Shown here one piece after another: positions 28,170 through 35,268 of a DNA stretch of 64,000 nt; the stretch's first letter is position 1, and each line of letters starts with the position of its first letter. The stretch comes from Clostridium jeddahitimonense (GTDB taxonomy: Bacteria > Bacillota > Clostridia > Clostridiales > Clostridiaceae). The stretch spans positions 617,182-681,181 of the forward strand of contig LM994670.1 of the NCBI GenBank assembly GCA_000753455.2. The letters are read 5' to 3'. The notes beneath the pieces were generated by a model, which was not told the origin of the DNA, did no database searches, and saw nothing but the letters and a program-made list of their open reading frames with translations. A program made the translations under genes and the position numbers.

Positions 28170-29204
28170 CTACTTCCAAAGTATATCTTGTGGCATAACT
28201 TCAAGTAGATTATTTAAAATAGGCACTAAAGTTTCTCTTTTTACATTTGATGAAGAGATTAACTGCTTAAATTTTCTGCTACCAGGTTGACCTTGGAACA
28301 AGCTTTGAATTGGAGCAGCTAGAGAGTGAACATTACTTCCTTTTTCTAGTTCTTCTTCTACATAAGGAATATAAGATTTAATAATATCACCTCTAGAAAG
28401 AGGTTTTATATTTTCATCATTAAGCTTATTTAAATTAGCTAAAAGATAGCAATCTTCGTAAGAAGCTCTACCAATCATAACTCCATCAACTTTGGTAAGA
28501 GCATCTTTAATTGAATCTAAGGTTTTAAAACCACCATTAATTTCTATATTTAAATAATCAAAGTCTTTTTTTAGTCTATATACCATGTCATAATCTAGAG
28601 GAGGAATCTCTCTATTGTCCTTTGGACTTAAGCCTTTTAATATAGCAGAACGAGCATGGACAGTATATCTATCTGGTTTTGCTTTAGAAACTGTATCTAA
28701 AAAGTCTAATAGATCTTCATAGCCATCCATTATTATATTACCTTGATTAGGTTGTATTACCCCTGTACCATCAATACCAATTCTATGTTTAATAGTTATC
28801 GGCTTATTTGTTGCTTCCTTCATAGCAGAAAGAATTTCATATACTAAGTTTTTATCAGACATTAAGGCCGCTCCCATTAAGTTTCCTGAAACTCTATCAG
28901 AAGGACAACCACAATTTAAATTTATTTCAGTATAATTAAATTCTTCTGCAAGTTTTAGAGCTTTATAAGCATCTTCAGCATTAGAGGCTGCTATTTGTAA
29001 AGCTACTGGACCTTCTTCTTCTCTAAAATAAAGTATTTTATCTAAATCACCATTTAATATTGCTTGAGCTGTAACCATTTCAGTGTAGAGCAACGCTTCT
29101 TTATTCATTATTCTACAAAAATATCTAAAATGCCTATGAGATTTATCAACCATAGGTGCAATACTTATTTTAGGTGTATGTATATTAGAAATATATTTTT
29201 CCAT
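28170..29204 (-). CDS. dusA: tRNA-dihydrouridine synthase, DusA-like
   Basis: A 344-residue FMN enzyme reducing uridines in the tRNA D-loop. It has the Dus active-site motif NLNCGCPSDRV (catalytic Cys) and GVMIGRASYE. The start IAPMVDKSHRHFRYFCR and SGLSPKDNREIPPLDY match the DusA subgroup more than the DusB-type common in Firmicutes. AAAGGA lies about 9 bases before ATG. It is a monocistronic gene. The DusA assignment is from recalled motifs. Confidence 0.88.
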   Translation of the reverse strand: MEKYISNIHTPKISIAPMVDKSHRHFRYFCRIMNKEALLYTEMVTAQAILNGDLDKILYFREEEGPVALQIAASNAEDAYKALKLAEEFNYTEINLNCGCPSDRVSGNLMGAALMSDKNLVYEILSAMKEATNKPITIKHRIGIDGTGVIQPNQGNIIMDGYEDLLDFLDTVSKAKPDRYTVHARSAILKGLSPKDNREIPPLDYDMVYRLKKDFDYLNIEINGGFKTLDSIKDALTKVDGVMIGRASYEDCYLLANLNKLNDENIKPLSRGDIIKSYIPYVEEELEKGSNVHSLAAPIQSLFQGQPGSRKFKQLISSSNVKRETLVPILNNLLEVMPQDILWK

Positions 29205-29409
29205 CTTTTGTTTCCTTTCTTTATATCAGATTATTTATGATTTATTATAGCATATTAAAACTTTATATTATTAAATTAAGTTTTTGTAATAATTACTATA
29301 AAGATTTACGTTATAGTATCAAAGTAAAACATTATTCAAGGAAAAGTGACAATATCAAAACTACTGTATATAATTATAAGTGACAAAATAAAAGGTAAGG
29401 AGTCTTAAT

Positions 29410-29811
29410 ATGGGTGAGAGAAAAAATAAAGCAATAGAATTACACAGCAATAGATACACTTGCTCACAAGCAGTAGCATGTGCCTTTTGTGACTTAGTAG
29501 ATATTGATGATGAAACTATGAAAGGCATAGTTAGAAAATATAGCGGAGGAGCATATAAGGTATGTGGAGCTGTTATGGGAGCTTATGTTGTGGTAAATTA
29601 CTTAAAAGGTAACATAAATCCTGATAATCCAGCTGAATGGACTAAGGAAGATGAAGAACTTTTACAAGAGATTGAGAGAAGATTTAAGGAAAAGAATCAA
29701 TCTGTAATATGCAAAGACTTAAAAGGTATTACAACAGGAAACGTGTTACGTTCTTGCAGAGGATGCGTAGAAGATGCAGCTGAAATACTAGAAGAAATTT
29801 TAGCAGAATAA
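29410..29811 (+). CDS. C_GCAxxG_C_C-type Cys-rich redox protein
   Basis: A 133-residue cytoplasmic protein with the family's cysteine pattern: CSQAVACAF near residue 18, VCGAVMGAY near 52, ICKDL near 100 and SCRGC near 114. These proteins are thought to be redox-active or metal-binding in anaerobes; the reaction is unknown. AAGGAG precedes ATG by 9 bases. Its stop codon is directly followed by the hairpin array, which would form its 3' untranslated region. Confidence 0.85.
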   Translation: MGERKNKAIELHSNRYTCSQAVACAFCDLVDIDDETMKGIVRKYSGGAYKVCGAVMGAYVVVNYLKGNINPDNPAEWTKEDEELLQEIERRFKEKNQSVICKDLKGITTGNVLRSCRGCVEDAAEILEEILAE

Positions 29812-29814
29812 ATA

Positions 29815-30099
29815 TTAGCTATGCTAAGAGAAATATGACTTCGTCAGAGAAATATACACTTTCAGTGTAGAGAAATATGTCCTTCGGACAAAGAAATATT
29901 CACCTTTGGGGAAAAGAAATATGCCTACGGCAAATATAATATTAAAGGCGTAGGCATTTATTTATTCTGGCGTAAGCCAATATTTATCTATGTCGTAGAC
30001 ATACATTTCTATTTTGCGTAAGCAAAACATTTCTCTGTGGCTTTAGTCACATATTTCTCTTGCCAAAGGCAACATTTCTCTCTGTGAGCATAGTTAACA
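29815..30099. repeat. Array of differing mini-hairpins with a GAGAAATAT spacer, inverted about its centre
   Basis: The plus-oriented half (29815-29931) alternates short stems TTAGC/GCTAA, GAC/GTC, ACACT/AGTGT, GTCC/GGAC, TTC.CC/GG.GAA and GCC/GGC, with loops TAT, TTC, TTC, TTC, TTT and TAC, separated by GAGAAATAT-like spacers. The other half (29968-30072) has stems TGGC/GCCA, TATGTC/GACATA, TTTTGC/GCAAAA, TGTGGC/GTCACA and TTGCC/GGCAA, separated by the reverse complement, CATTTCTC. ATGCCTACG (29921-29929) and CGTAGGCAT (29949-29957) pair at the centre. AGCATAG near 30088 mirrors CTATGCT at 29819. It separates two convergent genes. Confidence 0.9.
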
Positions 30100-30100
30100 A

Positions 30101-31840
30101 CTATTCTGCTACTGGTATAAATTCGAATTTCTCTACATCAAATATACCTTTATCAGTAATTTTTAATGAAGGAATTACTGGAAGTGCTAGGAATGATAAA
30201 GTTAAAAATGGATTAAAGTCTATCTCAGGAGAGATTATATCTATGGCATCATGTAGCTTAGCTAAATCTTGAATAACTTCTTCAGCTTTTCTACCTGTAA
30301 TTACACCACCAATCTCAAGTTTTATAGATGATAATACTTGTCCGTTTTGAACTACAATTATTCCTCCACCTAATTTCTTTAATTCTTCCACTGCAAAAAT
30401 CATATCTGGATCATTAGTTCCAGCAACAATTAAATTATGAGAATCATGTGTTATTGTTGTTGCAATGGCTCCTGAGTTTAATTTAAGTCCTCTTAAAATT
30501 CCAAGACCAATGTTTCCTGTGTTGTTATGTCTTTCTATTACAGAAACTTTTAAAAGGTCGTCGGAGCCTATTATAGGAGTAAATTCATCTTTCATCTTCA
30601 AGTCATCTATTTTAATCTTTAAATGATTGCTTTCTAATTTATTAGGAATTAATTCTATTACATTTATATAATCCTTATTGCTTATATCTATTTTTAAATC
30701 TTCAGGGGTTAATTCTTTAATATTCATTGCTGTTGGAAGATTTACTTCTTCAACAATTTCATCAGGCATATTAAATAATTCATTATTTTTAACTACAAGA
30801 GTTCCTTTTTTATAAACAGATTCTATTGAAAAGTCTTCTAAGCTATCTAATATTAAAAAGTCAGCAATATAACCAGGAGCTATAGCGCCTTTATTTTTTA
30901 AGTTATAACATTCTGAAGGATTTAAAGTAGCCATTTGAATCGCTATTTCAGATTTTAAACCATTATTCACGCAAAGCTTTATTGAATTATCAATGCTTCC
31001 ATTCATGACTAAGTCATCTATATGTTTATCATCTGTACAAAGACAAAGACGTCTACTATTAAAAATTGAAGCTCCGTGAACTAAGTCTTTTAAGTTTTTA
31101 GCAACAGTACCTTCTCTTATAAGTACATACATACCACGTCTAACTTTTTCAATTAGTTCATCATAAGTAACACTTTCATGGTCAGTTCTAATATTAGCAG
31201 TAGCGTAGATATTAACCATATCATTATTAAAACCAGCACAGTGACCATCTATTACACCATTATTTTCTTTAGAATCCCAAAGTTTTTGAATCATATCTTC
31301 TTCACAATTTACAACTGCAGGATAGTTCATAACCTCTGCTAATCCAAGTACATTTTTATTTGAATAATATGGTTTTAAATCTGAGCTATTTAATATAGCA
31401 CCAGAGCTTTCAAAAGATGTAGCAGGTACACAGGAAGAAAGCATAAAGTAAAAATCAAAAGGTATGTCCTTACTTGAGTCAATCATAAAATCTATACCTT
31501 TTTTACCAAATACATTAGCTATTTCATGAGGGTCTACAACCATAGATGTAATACCGTGGCGTAATGCACATTTATAATATTCCTTTGGAGTAAGTAGTGA
31601 TGATTCGATATGAGCATGGCTATCTATAAGGCTTGGACATATATATTTACCTGTACCATCAATTTCAGTAGTACCAGAGTATTCCCCTAATCCAACTATA
31701 TATCCATTAGATATTCCAACATCAGAAATGAAAGTAGAGCATTGAAATACATCAACAACATTAACATTTTTAATAACTAAATCACAAGGTCTTCTTTTAG
31801 CTGAAGCCTCGATCGCTTTTACAAATAAATCCTTATTCAT
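30101..31840 (-). CDS. ade: Adenine deaminase
   Basis: A 579-residue amidohydrolase deaminating adenine to hypoxanthine, a purine salvage step. It has the metal-binding DSHAHIESS, DPHEIANVFG, DGHCAGF and CTDDKHIDD motifs and the C-terminal ade domain with TITHDSHN. The ATG at 31840 is preceded by GAGGTGG; an in-frame extension upstream is excluded because it runs through the riboswitch. Its leader carries a purine aptamer. It is convergent with the Cys-rich redox gene across the hairpin array. Confidence 0.95.
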   Translation of the reverse strand: MNKDLFVKAIEASAKRRPCDLVIKNVNVVDVFQCSTFISDVGISNGYIVGLGEYSGTTEIDGTGKYICPSLIDSHAHIESSLLTPKEYYKCALRHGITSMVVDPHEIANVFGKKGIDFMIDSSKDIPFDFYFMLSSCVPATSFESSGAILNSSDLKPYYSNKNVLGLAEVMNYPAVVNCEEDMIQKLWDSKENNGVIDGHCAGFNNDMVNIYATANIRTDHESVTYDELIEKVRRGMYVLIREGTVAKNLKDLVHGASIFNSRRLCLCTDDKHIDDLVMNGSIDNSIKLCVNNGLKSEIAIQMATLNPSECYNLKNKGAIAPGYIADFLILDSLEDFSIESVYKKGTLVVKNNELFNMPDEIVEEVNLPTAMNIKELTPEDLKIDISNKDYINVIELIPNKLESNHLKIKIDDLKMKDEFTPIIGSDDLLKVSVIERHNNTGNIGLGILRGLKLNSGAIATTITHDSHNLIVAGTNDPDMIFAVEELKKLGGGIIVVQNGQVLSSIKLEIGGVITGRKAEEVIQDLAKLHDAIDIISPEIDFNPFLTLSFLALPVIPSLKITDKGIFDVEKFEFIPVAE

Positions 31841-31843
31841 TAA

Positions 31844-31957
31844 ATCCACCTCGTAAATTATTCTTAACCTTCGTGGATCCGTAGACTTCATAGTTATATC
31901 ATTTACGGTGATATAGTAGAGACGCTTAAACCGTATTATTAAGCATATACGAAGGTT
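31844..31957 (-). promoter_or_regulatory. Purine riboswitch controlling ade
   Basis: On the minus strand, P1 is CTTCGTA with TATGAAG (7 pairs, one G-U; 31948-31954 and 31886-31892). P2 is GCTTAA/TTAAGC. P3 is TATATCA/TGATATA with the canonical loop CCGTAAA. J2/3 reads GTCTCTAC and J3/1 reads ACTATG. The C in ACTATG corresponds to position 74, predicting guanine or hypoxanthine rather than adenine. AACCTTCGT can instead pair with ACGAAGGTT downstream, and ATCCAC can mask the GTGGAT of the ribosome site. This fits translational repression by ligand. Confidence 0.88.
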
Positions 31958-32073
31958 ATTGTTAATCATTATATTCAGATACGAAATTAATGTCAAAGAA
32001 AAATTTTAGAAAAAGTTATCCACGATTAATAATATATATTCAAATAAATGTGAATATATAATAGGTTAAACGG

Positions 32074-32103
32074 TTTCTTTTAAGAATATATTCTCAAAAG
32101 AAA
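32074..32103. repeat. Inverted repeat upstream of the FNT transporter gene
   Basis: TTTCTTTT, then AGAATATATTCT, then AAAAGAAA form a near-perfect 30-base dyad with one mismatched pair. It lies about 120 bases before the start codon, between the divergent ade riboswitch and the transporter. It could be an operator or an RNA hairpin. The rest of 31997-32223 is AT-rich. Confidence 0.5.
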
Positions 32104-32223
32104 AATAATATAAATTGTCGAAATTTGAAAAAGCAACTTAAAAGTTATATTATTAAATAGGTGCGAAACAACATAGGGGATTGTAGGAGTAAGCACAGAC
32201 AATAATTAATAAGAGGTGCAGAT

Positions 32224-33009
32224 ATGTATTCAAAGGAAATTGATAGTTTAGCTCACTCGGCAGAGGTGAAAATAGGGCTATACAAAGACAGTAAGTTAAA
32301 GTACCTAGTAGCAGCAATGATGGGAAGCTTTTTAGTAAGTTTAGGAATTATGCTGATCTATTCTATAGGTGGGATAATGCATCATGCAGGAAACGAAACT
32401 TATAAAATATTAATGGGAGCTTCATTTGGTGTTGCCTTAAGTCTTGTATTTATGGCCGGTGGAGATCTTTTTACAAGTAATGCAATGATTATGACTGTAG
32501 GAGCATTAAAAAAGAAGGTAACTTGGTTAGATGCAGTTAGAATATGGATTGCTGTTTGGATTGGAAATATCTTAGGTGGGGTTATAGGAGCTTTCTTATA
32601 TGTTCAAACTGGACTTGCTTCAGGTAAGAGCGAATATATTGGAGAGTTTATAGTAAATAATGTTGCAACTAAGATGGCAACTCCAGGAATGCAATTATTT
32701 TTAAGAGGATTATTATGTAATGTTTTAGTATGCCTTGCAACTTGGATGTGTTATAAGTTAGAAGAGGAAACTGCTAAAATCTTAATGATATTTTGGTGTT
32801 TATTTACATTCATAACAGCAGGATTTGAACATAGTGTTGCTAATATGAGTTTCTTAGCTATGGGGTTAATGTTGCCTCATGGAGCTAATGTTAGTATTAT
32901 GGGATATATACATAACATAGGGTGGGTTTCACTTGGAAACTTTGTTGGTGGAATATTATTTGTAGGAATACCATATTACCTTATAAGTATGAAGAAAAAA
33001 GAAAAGTAA
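32224..33009 (+). CDS. Formate/nitrite transporter (FNT) family protein
   Basis: A 261-residue channel-like transporter with six hydrophobic helices. Family loops are visible: GASFGVALSLVFMAGGDLFTSN in helix 2 and GFEHSVANMSF in helix 5, with the central His. Members carry formate, nitrite or hydrosulfide. The substrate cannot be decided here; formate is plausible in a fermenter. GAGGTG precedes ATG by 7 bases. It is a single gene with a strong shared terminator. Confidence 0.93.
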   Translation: MYSKEIDSLAHSAEVKIGLYKDSKLKYLVAAMMGSFLVSLGIMLIYSIGGIMHHAGNETYKILMGASFGVALSLVFMAGGDLFTSNAMIMTVGALKKKVTWLDAVRIWIAVWIGNILGGVIGAFLYVQTGLASGKSEYIGEFIVNNVATKMATPGMQLFLRGLLCNVLVCLATWMCYKLEEETAKILMIFWCLFTFITAGFEHSVANMSFLAMGLMLPHGANVSIMGYIHNIGWVSLGNFVGGILFVGIPYYLISMKKKEK

Positions 33010-33016
33010 AATTAAT

Positions 33017-33070
33017 ATATAAAAGAAAATGACTGTATGTAATAAAAGCAACAGTCATTTTCTTTTATAT
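33017..33070. terminator. Strong bidirectional terminator
   Basis: A 20-bp perfect stem (AAAAGAAAATGACTGT core) with a 14-base loop lies between the converging FNT and manganese catalase genes, with A- and T-rich flanks on both sides. Confidence 0.9.
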
Positions 33071-33071
33071 A

Positions 33072-33743
33072 TTATCTTCTTGTATTATCGAAGCTTGGTG
33101 GAGTAGGATTAGGATTATCAAAATGTCTTCCAGGAGATGAAAGATCAAAATATAATCTAGAGTCTTCAGTAACACCAAAATCACGATTAGATCCAGTATC
33201 CTTAACTTTATTTAATGCTTCTCTAAACAAAGCATTATGGGCTTCTTCTCTATTTAGAAGGAAATCTATAGTTTCGCGTACATGTTTATCATAAATTTGT
33301 CTATATAAGTATTCATAGACTGTTTTAGCTCTTTGTTCAGAAGCTATATTAGAAAGTAGATCTGCTACTAAATCACCAGTTACAGTAACATAGTTTGCAG
33401 TCCAAGGAGCTCCAGATGAATTAACTAGTCCTGGAGTTAATCCAAACATTACATGAGTTTGAATTTCACCAACGTCAACTCTCTTATAATCCACATCATG
33501 GCCATTTAGAAGATTAATAGTTTGAGCAACCATTTCCATATGACTTAATTCTTCTGCGCCTATGTCTAAAAATAAATCTTTAATTGCAGGGTCTTTAATT
33601 CTAAAGCTTTGAGATATATATTGCATAGCAGCTTTAAGCTCACCATTACCTCCACCAAGTTGTTCTTGCATAAGAACAGCGTATTGAGGGTTTGGCTTTT
33701 CGATTTTTACTTCATGTAATAATTTTTTTTCATGTTTAAACAT
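33072..33743 (-). CDS. Manganese catalase family protein
   Basis: A 223-residue four-helix-bundle di-manganese protein. Metal ligands are suggested by LGGGNGELKAAMQY, DIGAEELSHMEM, ASEQRA and NREEAHNALF, giving the paired Glu and His residues. The C-terminus (residues about 185-223) is Pro- and Asn-rich. It decomposes peroxide; the same family includes the spore coat protein CotJC, which this resembles in size. AGGAGG lies 11 bases before ATG. It may be sporulation-linked or stress-linked (inference). Confidence 0.9.
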   Translation of the reverse strand: MFKHEKKLLHEVKIEKPNPQYAVLMQEQLGGGNGELKAAMQYISQSFRIKDPAIKDLFLDIGAEELSHMEMVAQTINLLNGHDVDYKRVDVGEIQTHVMFGLTPGLVNSSGAPWTANYVTVTGDLVADLLSNIASEQRAKTVYEYLYRQIYDKHVRETIDFLLNREEAHNALFREALNKVKDTGSNRDFGVTEDSRLYFDLSSPGRHFDNPNPTPPSFDNTRR

Positions 33744-33890
33744 AAGATTATCAGCCTCCTAAAATTTTTATTTAATATATCAATACTAGTATTCACATAA
33801 GAATTCTTTTTATGTAGAATTATTCCATTAAGAAGTAAATTGAAATTTAAATTTTATAAATAAAGTTGACTAAAATAGTATGAATTAATA

Positions 33891-33919
33891 TTGACAAATA
33901 ATGATTATTAATAGATAAT
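33891..33919 (+). promoter_or_regulatory. Promoter of the ferredoxin gene with Fur/PerR-like overlap
   Basis: TTGACA and GATAAT with exact 17-base spacing. The spacer and flanks (AATAATGATTATTAATAG) resemble the A/T-rich dyads bound by Fur or PerR, though the match is incomplete. Confidence 0.6.
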
Positions 33920-33956
33920 TGATGTATAAGATAAAGTTAAATAGGAGGACTTAAAA

Positions 33957-34145
33957 ATGAAAGCATTTGTAGATGAAAATACTTGCATAAGCTGTGGTTT
34001 ATGTGAAGGAGTATGTGGAGATGTGTTTTCACTAGATACTGGAGTTGCAGTAGCTATAGAAGGTGAAGTAGAATCAGGATTAGAAGATTCAGTTAGAGAA
34101 GCTTGTGAAGGATGTCCTGTACAAGCTATAACAATAGAAGAATAA
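33957..34145 (+). CDS. Ferredoxin, single [4Fe-4S] type
   Basis: A 62-residue acidic ferredoxin. Cluster ligands are in CISCGLCEGVC (C-x2-C-x2-C) and the distal CEGCP. One additional Cys lies in each segment and could form a disulfide, as in other single-cluster clostridial-type ferredoxins. AGGAGG precedes ATG by 9 bases. It is 18 bases upstream of a second iron-sulfur protein gene, so they form a small operon. Confidence 0.93.
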   Translation: MKAFVDENTCISCGLCEGVCGDVFSLDTGVAVAIEGEVESGLEDSVREACEGCPVQAITIEE

Positions 34146-34163
34146 GACTTGGAGGTATTATAA

Positions 34164-34337
34164 ATGTCAAAAGTATGTCTATGTAGAGGAATAACAGAAG
34201 AACAAATCGTTGAAGCGGTAAAGAATGGAGCTACTTCTTTTGAAGAAGTTAAAGAAGCTACTGGTGCAGGTGCTGGTGGATGCCGTGGTGGAAGATGTAA
34301 AGGTAAAATTGAAATAATAATAGAAGAAAATAAATAG
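34164..34337 (+). CDS. BFD-like [2Fe-2S]-binding protein
   Basis: A 57-residue protein with the Fer2_BFD cysteine pattern: VCLCRGIT at the N-terminus and GGCRGGRCKGK near residue 40-45, separated by the EEQIVEAVKNGATSFEEV helix-turn region. In bacterioferritin-associated ferredoxin this fold carries a [2Fe-2S] cluster for iron release. The protein is co-transcribed with the ferredoxin. GGAGG precedes ATG by 7 bases. The function in this organism is inferred. Confidence 0.8.
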   Translation: MSKVCLCRGITEEQIVEAVKNGATSFEEVKEATGAGAGGCRGGRCKGKIEIIIEENK

Positions 34338-34348
34338 TTATACAAAAA

Positions 34349-34391
34349 GGATAATCCTAGGTTGAATTTCAACTTAGGGTTATCTTTTTTT
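34349..34391 (+). terminator. Rho-independent terminator
   Basis: A stem of about 16 bp with several G-U pairs (GATAATCCTAGGTTGA arm), a three-base loop, then TTTTTTT, ends the ferredoxin operon. Confidence 0.85.
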
Positions 34392-34489
34392 ATATAACCT
34401 CAGAGGGATGGATAGTATTTATATATAATTAGAAGTATCCCCAAAATATTTATAAATTATGAATATGATATTAATATTATCTAACTTCG

Positions 34490-34518
34490 TTGTAGAAGAA
34501 AAATAAGTATTGTATACT
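34490..34518 (+). promoter_or_regulatory. Putative promoter of the FtsX-type ABC system
   Basis: TTGTAG and TATACT with 17-base spacing, about 45 bases before the ATPase start. Confidence 0.55.
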
Positions 34519-34561
34519 TAAGTATGTCGAAGGATAGAGTTAATATGTGGAGGGAAAACTT

Positions 34562-35266
34562 ATGAGTAATTACATTGAGTTTAAAGATGTAAAAAAAGTA
34601 TATAAAATGGGTGAGGTTGAAATTGAAGCGTTAAGTGGGGTAAACTTTTCTGTTGATAAAGGTGAATTTGTTGTAGTTGCTGGTGCTAGTGGAGCTGGTA
34701 AAAGTACTATATTAAATATTTTAGGTGGAATGGATACTGTATCATCAGGTAAGGTAATTGTAGATAAAAATGAGGTAAGTAAATATTCTCAAAAAGAATT
34801 AGTTACTTATAGAAGAGACGATATAGGATTCGTGTTTCAATTTTATAATCTAGTTCAAAACTTAACTGTAAGAGAAAATGTTGAACTTGCAATTCAAATT
34901 TGTAAGAACCCTCTTGATATAGATAAAGTTCTAGATGCAGTTGGATTAAGTGAGAGAAAGAATAACTTCCCATCTCAACTGTCTGGTGGCGAACAACAAA
35001 GAGTTGCTATTGCTAGAGCATTAGCTAAAAATCCTAAGCTATTACTTTGTGATGAGCCAACAGGAGCTTTAGATTACAATACTGGTAAAGCAATATTAAA
35101 GTTATTACAAGATACTTGTAGAGAAGAAGGAATGACAGTTATTATAATTACTCATAACTTAGCATTAACTCCAATGGGTGATAAAATTATTGAAGTTAAG
35201 AGCGGTAAAGTTCAAAAAATGAGTATAAATGAAAATCCGGTTCCAGTGGAAAGGATTGAGTGGTAA
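34562..35266 (+). CDS. ABC transporter ATP-binding protein, MacB/LolD type
   Basis: A 234-residue ATPase with Walker [11 protein letters not shown]-loop [12 protein letters not shown], signature LSGGEQQR and Walker [14 protein letters not shown]. The FQFYNL.QNLTV.EN pattern marks the MacB/LolD/FtsE group that works with FtsX-type permeases as mechanotransmitters. The ATG at 34562 is preceded by GGAGGG. It lies immediately before the permease gene, with a two-base gap to the preferred start. Confidence 0.94.
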   Translation: MSNYIEFKDVKKVYKMGEVEIEALSGVNFSVDKGEFVVVAGASGAGKSTILNILGGMDTVSSGKVIVDKNEVSKYSQKELVTYRRDDIGFVFQFYNLVQNLTVRENVELAIQICKNPLDIDKVLDAVGLSERKNNFPSQLSGGEQQRVAIARALAKNPKLLLCDEPTGALDYNTGKAILKLLQDTCREEGMTVIIITHNLALTPMGDKIIEVKSGKVQKMSINENPVPVERIEW

Positions 35267-35268
35267 AT

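Noticed and set aside
29815..30099. CRISPR array
   Set aside because: The constant part is only about 9-10 bases, the variable parts are self-complementary mini-stems of 9-16 bases, orientation flips at the centre, and no cas genes are near.
31886..31954. 2'-deoxyguanosine variant of the purine riboswitch
   Set aside because: J2/3 keeps U at the position altered in the known deoxyguanosine class as I recall it; only the tolerant U48-equivalent is changed. A guanine-type call is more economical.
31841..31996. N-terminal extension of adenine deaminase
   Set aside because: The extension runs through the purine riboswitch, and a proper GAGGTGG site serves the ATG at 31840.
33908..34372. Antisense open frame over the ferredoxin operon
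   Set aside because: It is Pro/Ser-rich, lacks a ribosome site, and overlaps two genes with clear iron-sulfur motifs.
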